Origin: Streptantibioticus silvisoli
GTDB lineage: Bacteria; Actinomycetota; Actinomycetes; Streptomycetales; Streptomycetaceae
Assembly (NCBI RefSeq): GCF_027947535.2
Contig: NZ_JAAGKO020000015.1
Location: 1-64,000 of the forward strand
DNA length: 64,000 nucleotides
Direction: 5' to 3'
Shown: positions 46,046 through 54,613 of the stretch, piece after piece
How the letters are laid out: each line of letters begins with the position of its first letter
Position numbering within the stretch: the first letter of the stretch is position 1
Translations under genes and position numbers: made by a program
Notes under the pieces: generated by a model
Told to the model about the DNA's origin: nothing
The model's input: only the letters and a program-made list of their open reading frames with translations
The model's database searches: none

Positions 46046-46120
46046 GACTGCTGCTCCTCGTCGCCGCCGGCGGCGGTGCCGGAGCCGTGTGATCAAGAGC
46101 CGAAGGGGCTTACCACCGGA

Positions 46121-46138
46121 CGTTACCGACAGGTAACG
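46121..46138. promoter_or_regulatory. Operator-like palindrome upstream of the acyl-CoA ligase
   Basis: CGTTACC (46121-46127), GACA, GGTAACG (46132-46138): perfect 7-bp arms with a 4-bp centre, 76 bp upstream of the ligase start. TetR-family regulators of fatty acid genes favour such sites; the regulator is unknown. Confidence 0.5.
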
Positions 46139-46317
46139 CGCCGGGGGTAGAGGACACGGGCAGATGTCTGATCTCTCACAGCCGCCCCCGCCCCGCGGCC
46201 GCGCCGCCGGACCGCCCCCGCCGGCCGTCACCGCCGACCGTCCGGCGGCACAATGTGCCGGAAACCCTAGTCCACGGCTCTCCCGGCGCGCGAGCGGCGA
46301 ACCGTAAACTGGCCGTC

Positions 46318-47079
46318 ATGCGAGTGCATGTCGTCAGCGATGTCCACGGAGCCGTCGAGCCCCTCGCCCGGGCCGGTGACGGCGCTGATGCCCTCGTGCT
46401 GCTCGGGGACCTGATCCTCTTCCTCGACTACGCCGACCACTCCCGGGGCATCTTCCCCGACCTGTTCGGCACCGAGAACGCCCACCGCATCGTCGAGCTG
46501 CGCACCGCCCGCCGCTTCGAGGAGGCCCGGGCCCTCAACCGCTCGCTGTGGACCGGCATCGACCGCGACGCCGCGATGGACGCCGCCATCCGCAAGCAGT
46601 ACGCCGCGATGTTCGCCGCGCTGCCCACCCCCACCTTCGCCACCTACGGCAACGTCGACGCGCCGGCTCTGTGGCCGGAGTACGCCGGCCCGGGCACCAC
46701 CGTGCTGGACGGCGCCACCACCGAGATCGGCGGCCTGGTCTTCGGGTTCGTCGGCGGCGGCCTGCCCACCGCGATGCGCACCCCCTACGAGGTCGACGAG
46801 GAGACCTACGCCGCCAAGGTCGCCGCCCTCGGCCCGGTCGACGTGCTGTGCTCCCACATCCCGCCCGCCGTCCCGGAGTTGTGCTACGACGTGGTCGCCC
46901 GCCGCTTCGAACGCGGCAGCCAGGCACTGCTCGACGCCATCCACGAGGTGCGGCCCGCGTACTCCGTCTTCGGCCACGTCCACCAGCCGCTGACCCCGCG
47001 CATGCGCATCGGCGCCACCGAATGCGTCAACGTCGGCCACTTCAACGCCACGCACACCCCGTTCGCCATCGAGTGGTGA
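46318..47079 (+). CDS. Metallophosphoesterase (calcineurin-like)
   Basis: 253 aa. Seen: metal-binding motifs VVSDVHGAVEPL, LLGDLILFLDY, YGNVDAPALW (GNxD/E), CSHIPPAVPE and VFGHVHQPLT, ending ECVNVGHFNATHTPFAIEW. Substrate unknown. No ribosome-binding site; TAAACT lies 7 nt before ATG at 46318, typical of a leaderless Streptomyces gene. Confidence 0.9.
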   Translation: MRVHVVSDVHGAVEPLARAGDGADALVLLGDLILFLDYADHSRGIFPDLFGTENAHRIVELRTARRFEEARALNRSLWTGIDRDAAMDAAIRKQYAAMFAALPTPTFATYGNVDAPALWPEYAGPGTTVLDGATTEIGGLVFGFVGGGLPTAMRTPYEVDEETYAAKVAALGPVDVLCSHIPPAVPELCYDVVARRFERGSQALLDAIHEVRPAYSVFGHVHQPLTPRMRIGATECVNVGHFNATHTPFAIEW

Positions 47080-47260
47080 ACGGGTGCCTCCGGCGGTGAG
47101 GGTGCGGGCCTCGGCGGTGAGGGTGCCTCCGGCGGTGGGGTGCGGCCTCGGCGGTGAGGGTGCGGGCCTCGGCGGTGAGGGTGCCTCCGGCGGTGAGGTG
47201 CGCCTCCGGCGGTGAGGGGCCGGCGCGGCGGGTGAGGGTGCGGCCCTCGCCGGTGTCCGG
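47080..47260. repeat. Array of 17-21 bp GGCGGTGA repeats after the phosphoesterase gene
   Basis: About eight tandem units of the type CCTCGGCGGTGAGGGTGCGGG begin right at the stop codon, whose context GGTGAACGGGTGCC resembles the unit. The rest of the 380-bp gap (to 47459) is GC-rich with no gene seen. Confidence 0.85.
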
Positions 47261-47459
47261 TGCCGCCCCCGCAGTGAACGCGCGGACCCGCACCGTGAAC
47301 GCGCCGACCCGGCCGGTGGGGCCCGCCGCCCCGGCCGGTGAGCGTGCCGCGGGCGACCCGGGGCAGGCCGGGCCCGCGGGCGGTCCTGCGTTCGACCGGC
47401 GCGCGATAGCCTGCACCATCACCACAGACACGACGCGACGTCCCGGAGGGGCCACGGCG

Positions 47460-47900
47460 ATGGCGGAACACACCATGTCGAGCATCACGATCCAGGCGGG
47501 GCCCGCGCAGGTCATGGAGGTGATCGCCGACTTCGCCCGCTACCCGGAGTGGACCGACGAGGTCAAACAGGCCGACATCCTCGCCACCGACGCCCAGGGC
47601 CGCGCCGAACAGGTCCGCCTGGTGCTGGACGCCGGCGCCATCAAGGACGACCACACCCTCGCCTACACCTGGACCGGCGCCGACCAGGTCAGCTGGTCGC
47701 TGGTGAAGTCGCAGATGCTGCGCACCCTGGACGGCTCCTACAGCCTGGAACCCGAGGACGGCGGCGCCGCCACCAAGGTCACCTACCGGCTCACCGTCGA
47801 CGTCAAGATCCCCATGCTCGGCATGATCAAGCGCAAGGCGGAGAAGGTCATCATCGACCGCGCGCTGGCCGGCCTGAAGAAGCGCGTCGAGCAGAACTGA
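47460..47900 (+). CDS. SRPBCC (START/Bet v1-like) protein
   Basis: 146 aa polyketide-cyclase/START fold. Seen: ITIQAGPAQVMEVIADFARYPEWTDEVKQADIL at the start (quoted in family order as pocket entrance), YTWTGADQVSWSLV and VDVKIPMLGMIKRKAEKVI near the end. It probably binds a lipid or hydrophobic ligand. ATG at 47460 has GGAGGGG upstream; the frame is open further left only through repeat DNA. The ArsA-like gene follows after 2 bp. Confidence 0.88.
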   Translation: MAEHTMSSITIQAGPAQVMEVIADFARYPEWTDEVKQADILATDAQGRAEQVRLVLDAGAIKDDHTLAYTWTGADQVSWSLVKSQMLRTLDGSYSLEPEDGGAATKVTYRLTVDVKIPMLGMIKRKAEKVIIDRALAGLKKRVEQN

Positions 47901-47902
47901 CC

Positions 47903-49057
47903 GTGCGCACCCTCCTCGTGACCGGTCCGGGCGGCGCCGGCACCTCCACGGTCGCCGCGGCCACCGCGCTCGCCGCCGCCCGCGACGGCCACCGCACCCT
48001 GCTGATCACCCCCGGCCGCCCGGCCGGTCCGCCGGACCTCGACGGCGTGTCCGGCCTGCGCGTCCACACCGTCGACAGCAACCGGGTCTTCACCGACCGG
48101 GCCGCCGAACTCCAGGACCGCTTCGGCATGCTGTTCGACCTGCTCGGCGCCAACCCGCTGGACCAGGAGGAGTTCACCGAGCTGCCCGGCGCCGACGCCT
48201 TCGCCCTGCTCCAGGCCCTCGGCACCGCCCGCGGCCAGGACGTCGTGGTCGCCGACCTGCCGTCGCTGCCCCGCTCCCTCGCGCTGCTCGCCCTCCCCGG
48301 CCAGCTGCGCCGCTACCTCACCCGGCTGCTGCCCGCCGAACGCCAGGCCGCCCGCGCCCTGCGCCCGCTCATCGCCCAGCTGGCCGGCGTGCCGATGCCC
48401 GCCGAGTGGCTCTACGACACCGCCGCCCGCTGGGACGCCGAACTCGCCGCCGTCCAGGCCGTGGTGGTCGCCGCCTCCACCGCCGTACGGCTGGTCGCCG
48501 ACCCCGGACCGCGCGCCACCGCCGCGGTACGCACCGCCCGCACGGCCCTCGCGCTGCACGGGCTGCGCCTGGAGTCCGTCGTCGCCAACCGCCTGCTGCC
48601 CACCGGCAGCGCCGACCCCTTCTACGGCCCGCTCGCCGACCGCCAGCACGACGGCCTGGCGGCGCTGCGGGCCGAGGCCGACGACGCCGGCGCCGCCCTG
48701 CACCGGGCCCCGCACCTGGGCGCCGAACCGGACGGCGCCGAGGCCCTGGCCCGGCTCGCGGTGCCCGCCCCGGCGCCCTGGACCGGCGGCGACGGACCGG
48801 CCCCCGACCCGTGGACCGTCGAGGACCGCCTCGCCGAGGAGGGCCACCTCATCTGGCGGCTCCCGCTGCCGTGCGCCACCCGCGACGGCCTCGACCTGAT
48901 CCGGCGCGGCGACGAACTCGTGGTCGACGCCGCCGGGTTCCGGCACATCATGCCGCTGCCCGCCGCCCTGCGCCGCTGCACCGTCGAGGGCGCGGCCCTG
49001 CGCGACGGCGCCCTCCAGGTCCGCTTCGCCCCGGACCCGGCACTGTGGCCGCGCTGA
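47903..49057 (+). CDS. ArsA-like ATPase-fold protein with altered P-loop
   Basis: 384 aa related to ArsA/GET3-type anion-pump ATPases (MRTLLVTGPGGAGTSTVAAATALAAARDG start, later LRRYLTRLLPAERQAARALRPL, and the C-terminal WRLPLPCATRDGLDLIRRGDELVV beta region). The deviant Walker A reads GPGGAGTST without the two lysines of the ArsA signature GKGGVGKT, so ATP hydrolysis is doubtful. It follows the SRPBCC gene by 2 bp (coupled), suggesting the two proteins act together. GTG start. Confidence 0.8.
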   Translation: MRTLLVTGPGGAGTSTVAAATALAAARDGHRTLLITPGRPAGPPDLDGVSGLRVHTVDSNRVFTDRAAELQDRFGMLFDLLGANPLDQEEFTELPGADAFALLQALGTARGQDVVVADLPSLPRSLALLALPGQLRRYLTRLLPAERQAARALRPLIAQLAGVPMPAEWLYDTAARWDAELAAVQAVVVAASTAVRLVADPGPRATAAVRTARTALALHGLRLESVVANRLLPTGSADPFYGPLADRQHDGLAALRAEADDAGAALHRAPHLGAEPDGAEALARLAVPAPAPWTGGDGPAPDPWTVEDRLAEEGHLIWRLPLPCATRDGLDLIRRGDELVVDAAGFRHIMPLPAALRRCTVEGAALRDGALQVRFAPDPALWPR

Positions 49058-49069
49058 GCGGTGGGGTGC

Positions 49070-49250
49070 GGCGCGGCGGACGGTGACGTGCGCCCCGGCC
49101 GACGGTGACGGGGTGCACGGGTGGCGTGCGGCGGACGGTGACGTGGCGCGTGGTGCGGCGCGGCCGACGGTGACGTGGCACGCGGTGCGGCGCGGCCGAC
49201 GGTGACGTGGCACGCGGTGCGTCCCGGCCGACGGTGACGTGGCGAACGGT
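49070..49250. repeat. GGCCGACGGTGACGTGGC tandem array
   Basis: Degenerate units with a 32-bp period (core CGACGGTGACGTGGC, five to six copies) fill most of the 291-bp gap after the ArsA-like gene; the last three are nearly identical. Confidence 0.85.
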
Positions 49251-49348
49251 GCCCGATCATGGGCGAAGAGGGACATCACGGGGACAAGGCCGCCGGGTCG
49301 GGTAACGTCGTAGACCTCAGCCGCCTGTTGCGTTGCGAGGAGTCCGCG

Positions 49349-49825
49349 ATGAGCGAAAGTCTGAACCGTCCGCAGACCGACGACGACGCGTGGGCGACCG
49401 CGTGCGCCGAGGACCTGGCCGGGGAGAAGGCCCGCCGTCGCGAGCAGTCCGGTACCACGCCCGGCAGCGCCGCCGACGAACTGCGCAAGCTCGCCGACGC
49501 GGTCGTCGACAAGCTCGCCGAGCTGCGCACCCCCGCCGCCGAGCTGGCCGCCCGCGCGGTCTTCTCCCAGGTCAAGGCGGCCGGCAACCAGCTCAAGGAC
49601 CGCAACCCCGGCGTCTTCGACCACCTCGCGGCGGCCGGCGGTGAGCTGCTGTCCGCCTACCGGGCCGCCGTCACCGGCCAGGAGCAGCGCTGGACCCGGT
49701 CCACCGGCTCCGGCGACCCGTTCACCAAGCCCGCCCCCACCGGCAGCACGGCGGCCGGCGACACCGGCAGTGATGGCGAGGAGGGCGACGGCCCCGCCGG
49801 TCCGGAACGCATCGACCTGGACTGA
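49349..49825 (+). CDS. DUF5304-family protein
   Basis: 158 aa. Seen: DDDAWATACAEDLAGEKARRREQ, then a helical central part (ELRKLADAVVDKLAELRTPAAELAARAVFSQVKAAGN read as one amphipathic block) and an acidic Gly/Asp tail ending ERIDLD. Function unknown. ATG at 49349 (MSESLNRPQTD) has GCGAGGAG upstream; the frame opens further up only through repeat DNA. It precedes glkA on the same strand. Confidence 0.82.
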   Translation: MSESLNRPQTDDDAWATACAEDLAGEKARRREQSGTTPGSAADELRKLADAVVDKLAELRTPAAELAARAVFSQVKAAGNQLKDRNPGVFDHLAAAGGELLSAYRAAVTGQEQRWTRSTGSGDPFTKPAPTGSTAAGDTGSDGEEGDGPAGPERIDLD

Positions 49826-49928
49826 CCCCGCCCGTGGCCCGTCCCACCTTCCGACACGGCGCGTGAACAGCTGTGCGGCTCCGGTACGGTTGGCCCCAGC
49901 GCGGGGTTCGACCGAATCTGAGGGAATC

Positions 49929-50870
49929 ATGGGACTGACCATTGGCGTCGATATCGGCGGTACCAAGATCGCGGCCGGAGTGGTCGACGAGGCGGGCACC
50001 GTCCTGGACACCTGCAAGGTGCCCACCCCTCCGACCCCGGAGGGCGTGATCGACGCCATCGCGGACGCGGTCCGCGCCGTCGGCGGCAAGCACACCGTCG
50101 AGGCGGTCGGCATCGGCGCCGCTGGCTACGTCGATGACAAGCGGGCCACCGTCCTGTTCGCGCCGAACATCAACTGGCGGCACGAGGCGCTCAAGGACAA
50201 GGTCGAGCAGCGCGTCGACCTGCCCGTCGTGGTGGAGAACGACGCCAACGCCGCCGCCTGGGGCGAGTACCGCTTCGGCGCCGGCCAGGGCCATGACGAC
50301 GTGGTGTGCATCACGCTCGGCACCGGACTCGGCGGCGGCATCATCATCGGCGGCCGGCTGCACCGCGGACGCTTCGGCGTGGCGGGGGAGTTCGGCCACA
50401 TCCGGGTCGTCCCGGACGGCCTGCTGTGCGGCTGCGGCAGCCAGGGCTGCTGGGAGCAGTACGCCTCCGGCCGCTCGCTGGTCCGTTACGCCCGGCAGCG
50501 CGCCAACGCCACCCCGGACGCCGCCGAGGTCCTGCTGCGGCTCGGCGACGGCACCCCGGAGGGCATCCAGGGCCGGCACATCAGCGAGGCCGCCCGGGCC
50601 GGCGACCCGGTGGCCATCGACTCGTTCCGCGAACTGGCCCGCTGGGCCGGCGCGGGCCTGGCCGACCTCGCCTCGCTCTTCGACCCGTCCGCCTTCATCG
50701 TCGGCGGCGGCGTCTCCGACGAGGGCGACCTGGTGCTCGACCCGATCCGCAAGTCCTTCCGCCGCTGGCTGGTCGGCAACCAGTGGCGTCCGCACGCCCA
50801 GGTGCTGGCCGCCCGGCTCGGCGGCGAGGCCGGTCTGGTCGGTGCCGCCGACCTGGCCCGCCAGGGCTGA
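49929..50870 (+). CDS. glkA: Glucokinase (ROK family)
   Basis: Phosphorylates glucose with ATP and, in Streptomyces, is needed for carbon catabolite repression. 313 aa. Seen: phosphate loop GVDIGGTKIAAGVVD, ENDANAAAWGEY with the catalytic aspartate, LGTGLGGGIIIGG, the zinc motif GHIRVVPDGLLCGCGSQGCWEQ (His plus three Cys, in parts), and C-terminal GGGVSDEGDL. ATG at 49929 with AGGGAAT upstream. Confidence 0.97.
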   Translation: MGLTIGVDIGGTKIAAGVVDEAGTVLDTCKVPTPPTPEGVIDAIADAVRAVGGKHTVEAVGIGAAGYVDDKRATVLFAPNINWRHEALKDKVEQRVDLPVVVENDANAAAWGEYRFGAGQGHDDVVCITLGTGLGGGIIIGGRLHRGRFGVAGEFGHIRVVPDGLLCGCGSQGCWEQYASGRSLVRYARQRANATPDAAEVLLRLGDGTPEGIQGRHISEAARAGDPVAIDSFRELARWAGAGLADLASLFDPSAFIVGGGVSDEGDLVLDPIRKSFRRWLVGNQWRPHAQVLAARLGGEAGLVGAADLARQG

Positions 50871-50881
50871 CGGGGGCACAG

Positions 50882-51634
50882 GTGCTGGAGGACCTTCCCC
50901 CGTCGCTGACCCACCCGGACGGTTCGGCCACCGTCCGGCTGCTCAGCTACAACGTGCGCTCGATGCGTGACGACGTCCCCGCGCTGACCCGGGTCATCCG
51001 GGCCTGCGCGCCGGACGTGGTCTGCGTCCAGGAGGCGCCGCGGTTCTTCCGCTGGCGCAAGTACGCGGCCCGGCTGGCCCGCGAGTCCGGCCTCGTCGTG
51101 GTCACCGGCGGCGCCACCGCGTCCGGCCCGCTGATCCTGGCCGATCTGCGGGCCCGGGTGCTGCACACCGAGGACGTGCTGCTGCCGCGCACCCGCGGCC
51201 TGCACCAGCGCGGCTTCGCCACCGCCGTCCTGGGGTTCGGCGACGCCCGGCTCGGCGTCATCAGCGCCCACCTGTCGATGAGCGCCGCCGAGCGCTACGA
51301 GCAGTCCGGCCTGCTGCTGCGACACCTCGCCCTGCTCGGCGCGCCGCACACCGTGGTCGGCGGCGACTTCAACGACAACCCCGGCGGCCGGGCCTTCGAC
51401 CGCCTCGCCGCCGCACTCCAGGACGGCTGGGAGACGGCCCCCTGGGGCGGCCGCTTCACCTCCCGCCCCGGCGACCCGGCGCAGCGCATCGACGCGGTCT
51501 TCGCCGGCGAGGGCGTCGAGGTCCTCGGCTGCGGGGTGCCCGCCGGGCTGGCCGGCGTCACCCCGGCCGACCTGCGCGCCGCCACGGACCACCTGCCGGT
51601 GCTGGCCGCGCTGCGGGTGCCGGCGTCCGCCTGA
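50882..51634 (+). CDS. Endonuclease/exonuclease/phosphatase (EEP) family protein
   Basis: 250 aa. Seen: LSYNVRSMRDD, CVQEAPRFFRWR with the metal-binding glutamate, ISAHLSMSAAER, VGGDFNDNPGGRAF and the final ATDHLPVLAAL with the catalytic histidine. This is the DNase I/inositol phosphatase fold; substrate unknown. GTG at 50882 starts 11 bp after glkA, so the two are probably co-transcribed. Confidence 0.88.
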   Translation: MLEDLPPSLTHPDGSATVRLLSYNVRSMRDDVPALTRVIRACAPDVVCVQEAPRFFRWRKYAARLARESGLVVVTGGATASGPLILADLRARVLHTEDVLLPRTRGLHQRGFATAVLGFGDARLGVISAHLSMSAAERYEQSGLLLRHLALLGAPHTVVGGDFNDNPGGRAFDRLAAALQDGWETAPWGGRFTSRPGDPAQRIDAVFAGEGVEVLGCGVPAGLAGVTPADLRAATDHLPVLAALRVPASA

Positions 51635-51671
51635 GCGGAACCGTGCGCTGCGCGGACCACCGCACACGCCC

Positions 51672-51715
51672 GGAGCCCGGTCACCGGTGCGATCAACGCA
51701 CCGGCAACCGGGCTC
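51672..51715 (+). terminator. Hairpin after the glkA-EEP unit
   Basis: GGAGCCCGGT and ACCGGTGCG on the left pair with CGCACCGG and ACCGGGCTCC on the right around ATCAA, with one small interruption (51672-51715). Confidence 0.8.
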
Positions 51716-51844
51716 CGTTCCGTCAGCGGAGCCGGGCCCGCGTCGCAGCGGTCCCCACGCCACCCGGGCCCGGCGCACACCGTCAGCGTCGACCCCGGTA
51801 CCACCCTTGGCCCCCGCCCCGCCACCTCACCGGCGCACGGGACG

Positions 51845-52124
51845 TCACCCCCAGCAGGGGAATCCCCACCCCACGGGACGCCCCCGCTGCGGGACCGCTC
51901 CGCTGAGGTGCCGTCGCCCCCGGCGGAGCAACCGCCTCCGCGGAGCGACCCCCGCGGAGGAATCCCCCCGCGGAGCGAGCCCCGCTGAGGAATCCCCCCG
52001 CGGAGCGCCCCCCGCTAAGGGAGCGTCACCCCCCCGGCGGAGCAAACCGCCCCCGCAGAGGGATCGTCACCCCCGCTGAAGAACCCCCCGCAGAGGAACC
52101 GGCACCCCCGCAGAGGGATCGTCA
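51845..52124. repeat. CCCCCGCNGAGG array including a copied stop codon
   Basis: About twelve degenerate units of CCCCGCGGAGGAATCC type. The 20-mer CCCCCGCAGAGGGATCGTCA occurs exactly at 52050-52069 and 52105-52124; the second contains the TGA (minus strand) of the 52122-52676 gene, so the stop context has been copied downstream. No gene fits in the 487-bp gap 51635-52121. Confidence 0.88.
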
Positions 52125-52676
52125 CACCACTGCGCCGCCGTGCGGGTCGTCGTCGTCCTCGTCGGGGTCCCGCATGCGGGCGATCAGCGTGGCGAAGCCG
52201 CCCAGGAAGCCGCCGACCCCGACCACCGTCGCCCACCACGGCATCTCGACGCCGGTCAGCACGTACGCCAGCATCAGCGCCGGGCCGCCCAGCACCGCCA
52301 GCCAGGCGAACTTCGTCGTGACGTCGGCCTCCGGCAGCGGTGGCGGCTCCGGCGGGACGAAGTGCCCCTCGTCATCGTCGTCGTCGAAGCCGGCGTGGTC
52401 GCGCGGGCCCAGCGGCGGCGCCTTCACCACGAAGGCCCGCGGGATCGCCGGGATACCGGTGTTCACCGCCGGGTTGACCGCGCTGTCCGGCACCGGCTCG
52501 TCCGGCGGCAGGTTCTCCGCCTCCGGCCAGCCGCCGGGGCCGTCCGGCTCGGTTCCGTAGCCGGCGATGATCTGCGCCCAGGCGGCCTCCTCGTCCAGCG
52601 GGGCACCCGGCCCGGCGCCGTCCTGCGGGGGTTCGGTGCCCTCCGCGCCCTCCTGCGGTTCCTCACGCTCCGCCAC
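52122..52676 (-). CDS. Hypothetical acidic membrane protein
   Basis: 184 aa. A long acidic Pro-rich N-terminal part (EGTEPPQDGAG, an Asp-run FDDDDDEGH) precedes two membrane helices (about 122-142 and 147-166), followed by an acidic tail RDPDEDDDD. Function not recognised; I recall similar proteins beside the hydrolase gene in Streptomyces. GTG at 52676 lies within the end of the upstream hydrolase gene (14-bp overlap), indicating an operon. Confidence 0.75.
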   Translation of the reverse strand: MAEREEPQEGAEGTEPPQDGAGPGAPLDEEAAWAQIIAGYGTEPDGPGGWPEAENLPPDEPVPDSAVNPAVNTGIPAIPRAFVVKAPPLGPRDHAGFDDDDDEGHFVPPEPPPLPEADVTTKFAWLAVLGGPALMLAYVLTGVEMPWWATVVGVGGFLGGFATLIARMRDPDEDDDDPHGGAVV

Positions 52677-53457
52677 TGGCCACCCCGTCCTGCCCGGCCC
52701 GGTCCGCGCCGCCCGACGACAGGCGCTCGACGAACGCCTGCGTGCCCTGGAAGATCTCGGGCGCGTCGAAGTCCAGCGTGGCCACGTGGAAACTGCGTTC
52801 CAGCACGCGGTGCGTGACGTCGGTCGAGCCCACCCGGGCCAGCACCATCGCGGTGTTGGCCGGGGCCACCACGTGGTCGTTGCGGCTGTTGAACAACAGC
52901 AACGGCTGCCGCACGAGCGGCAGTTCGGCCTGCACGGTCTTCCACAGCCCGGTCAGCGCGTGCACCGCGTGCAGCGGCGTGCGGTCGTAGCCCAGCTCGT
53001 GCGAGCCCTCCTTGGCGATGTCGTCGGCGATGCCCTTGACCGACGGCACCAGGTGCCGCAGCACCGGAACCGCCTTCACCTGCGCGCTGTCCGCCTTCAC
53101 CGACGGGTTGACCACCGCCACGCCGGCCACCGCGTCGCCGTGTTGGGCCGCCAGTCGCAGCGCCAGGCCGCCGCCCATCGACAGGCCGCAGACGAACACC
53201 CGCGAACACCGCCGCGACAGGTCGCGGAACTCGCGGTCCACCTCGGCGTACCAGTCCTGCCAGCCGGTGATCTGCAGGTCCTGCCAGCGGGTGCCGTGGC
53301 CGGGCAGCAGCGGTACCGACACGGTCGCGCCCCGCTCGGCGAGGTACTCGCCCCACGGGCGCACCGACTGCGGTGAACCGGTGAAACCGTGGCACAGCAG
53401 GACGCCGACCTCCCCGCCCTCATGGCGGTACGGCTCGGCTCCGGGCAGCAGCGGCAC
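52663..53457 (-). CDS. Alpha/beta-hydrolase, carboxylesterase/monoacylglycerol lipase-like
   Basis: 264 aa. Seen: oxyanion region LLCHGFTGSPQS, LLPGHGTRWQD, the nucleophile elbow CGLSMGGGLAL, the acid in NSRNDHVV and the catalytic histidine in ERSFHVATLD. Resembles Est30-type carboxylesterases. GTG at 53457 (MPLLPGAEPYRHEGG) is chosen because GAGGAG lies 8 nt upstream; ATG at 53472 has no such site. Confidence 0.88.
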   Translation of the reverse strand: MPLLPGAEPYRHEGGEVGVLLCHGFTGSPQSVRPWGEYLAERGATVSVPLLPGHGTRWQDLQITGWQDWYAEVDREFRDLSRRCSRVFVCGLSMGGGLALRLAAQHGDAVAGVAVVNPSVKADSAQVKAVPVLRHLVPSVKGIADDIAKEGSHELGYDRTPLHAVHALTGLWKTVQAELPLVRQPLLLFNSRNDHVVAPANTAMVLARVGSTDVTHRVLERSFHVATLDFDAPEIFQGTQAFVERLSSGGADRAGQDGVASGGA

Positions 53458-53671
53458 CGTGGGTCTCCTCATCAGCGGGCGGGGCCCGGCGAGCCACGGC
53501 TGCGCCGCGGGTTTCCGGGCTTCGGTACTGGACAAACGCCTCGCGGCGGACAGGTATTTCACAGTACGCGGACCGGCGTGCCGTTGGTAGGCCGATCGCG
53601 TCGCGGACCGCACGCGGTGAACCGGCCCCCGGCGGGATATTGTCGTGCCGTCGCCAACGGGAGGTCCTGGG

Positions 53672-54613
53672 TTGTTCTACGGCGTGATGAAGCAGTCGCT
53701 GGGAAGGTCGCTTCGGCTGGCCTTCCGTCCCTGGGTGGAGGGGATCGAGAACATCCCCCAGGACGGTCCGGCGATCCTGGCGAGCAACCACCTGTCCTTC
53801 TCGGACTCCTTCTTCCTCCCCTCGATGCTGGACCGCAAGGTCACCTTCATCGCCAAGGCGGAATATTTCACCTCCCCCGGGGTCAAGGGGAAGCTGACGG
53901 CCGCGTTCTTCAAGGGCGTCGGCCAGGTCCCGGTGGACCGCTCCGGCGCGCGCGGCGCGGGCGAGGCGGCCATCAAGGCCGGCATCGACGTGCTGGCCCG
54001 CGGCGAGCTGTTCGGCATCTACCCCGAGGGCACCCGGTCGCCCGACGGCCGGCTCTACCGCGGCAAGCCGGGCGGCCTGGCCCGGGTCGCGCTCGGCTCC
54101 GGCGCGCCGGTCATCCCGGTCGCCATGATCGACACCGAGAAGATCCAGCCGCCCGGCCAGGTGATGCCCAAGCTCATGCGGCCCGGCATCCGCATCGGCA
54201 AACCGCTGGATTTCAGTCGTTATCACGGCATGGAACACGACCGCTTCATCCTGCGCTCGATCACCGACGAGGTGATGTACGAGATCATGAAGCTGTCCGG
54301 CCAGGAGTACGTCGACATCTACGCGACCGCCGCCAAGCGGCAGATCGCCGAGGCGAAAAAGGCCGCCGACGCCGCGGCCCGCCAGGCGGAGGCCGCCGCC
54401 GCACGGGGCACCGGCGCGGGCTCTTCCGCGGACTCCTCCGCCGGGGCCGGCTCCTCCGGGGCCGACTCCTCCGCAGCTGACCCCTCCGGGGCCGCCCCCT
54501 CCGCCGAGGCCGCCCCCGGCGCGACAGGCTCCGACCCCGACCCCGATCCCGGGACGACCGGCTCCGGCTCCGCCTCCGACCCCGGCCGGTCCGGTGGGGG
54601 TCCGAGCAGCTGA
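53672..54613 (+). CDS. 1-acyl-sn-glycerol-3-phosphate acyltransferase (PlsC family)
   Basis: 313 aa. Seen: the acyltransferase HX4D motif NHLSFSDSFF, the substrate loop IYPEGTRSPDGRLY, and PVIPVAMIDTEK. A Ser/Ala/Gly/Asp-rich tail (about 235-313) is likely disordered. TTG at 53672 is chosen: GGAGGT lies 6 nt upstream and MFYGVMK is the usual family start. Its stop overlaps the kinase gene start (TGATG), so it is coupled to the two-component system. Confidence 0.9.
   Translation: MFYGVMKQSLGRSLRLAFRPWVEGIENIPQDGPAILASNHLSFSDSFFLPSMLDRKVTFIAKAEYFTSPGVKGKLTAAFFKGVGQVPVDRSGARGAGEAAIKAGIDVLARGELFGIYPEGTRSPDGRLYRGKPGGLARVALGSGAPVIPVAMIDTEKIQPPGQVMPKLMRPGIRIGKPLDFSRYHGMEHDRFILRSITDEVMYEIMKLSGQEYVDIYATAAKRQIAEAKKAADAAARQAEAAAARGTGAGSSADSSAGAGSSGADSSAADPSGAAPSAEAAPGATGSDPDPDPGTTGSGSASDPGRSGGGPSS

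Noticed and set aside
47154-47459. N-terminal extension of the SRPBCC protein
   Set aside because: Runs through tandem repeats with no family similarity; ATG at 47460 has a good ribosome site.
51845-52124. CRISPR-like array
   Set aside because: Units are degenerate and adjoining, with no unique spacers of constant length and no cas genes nearby.
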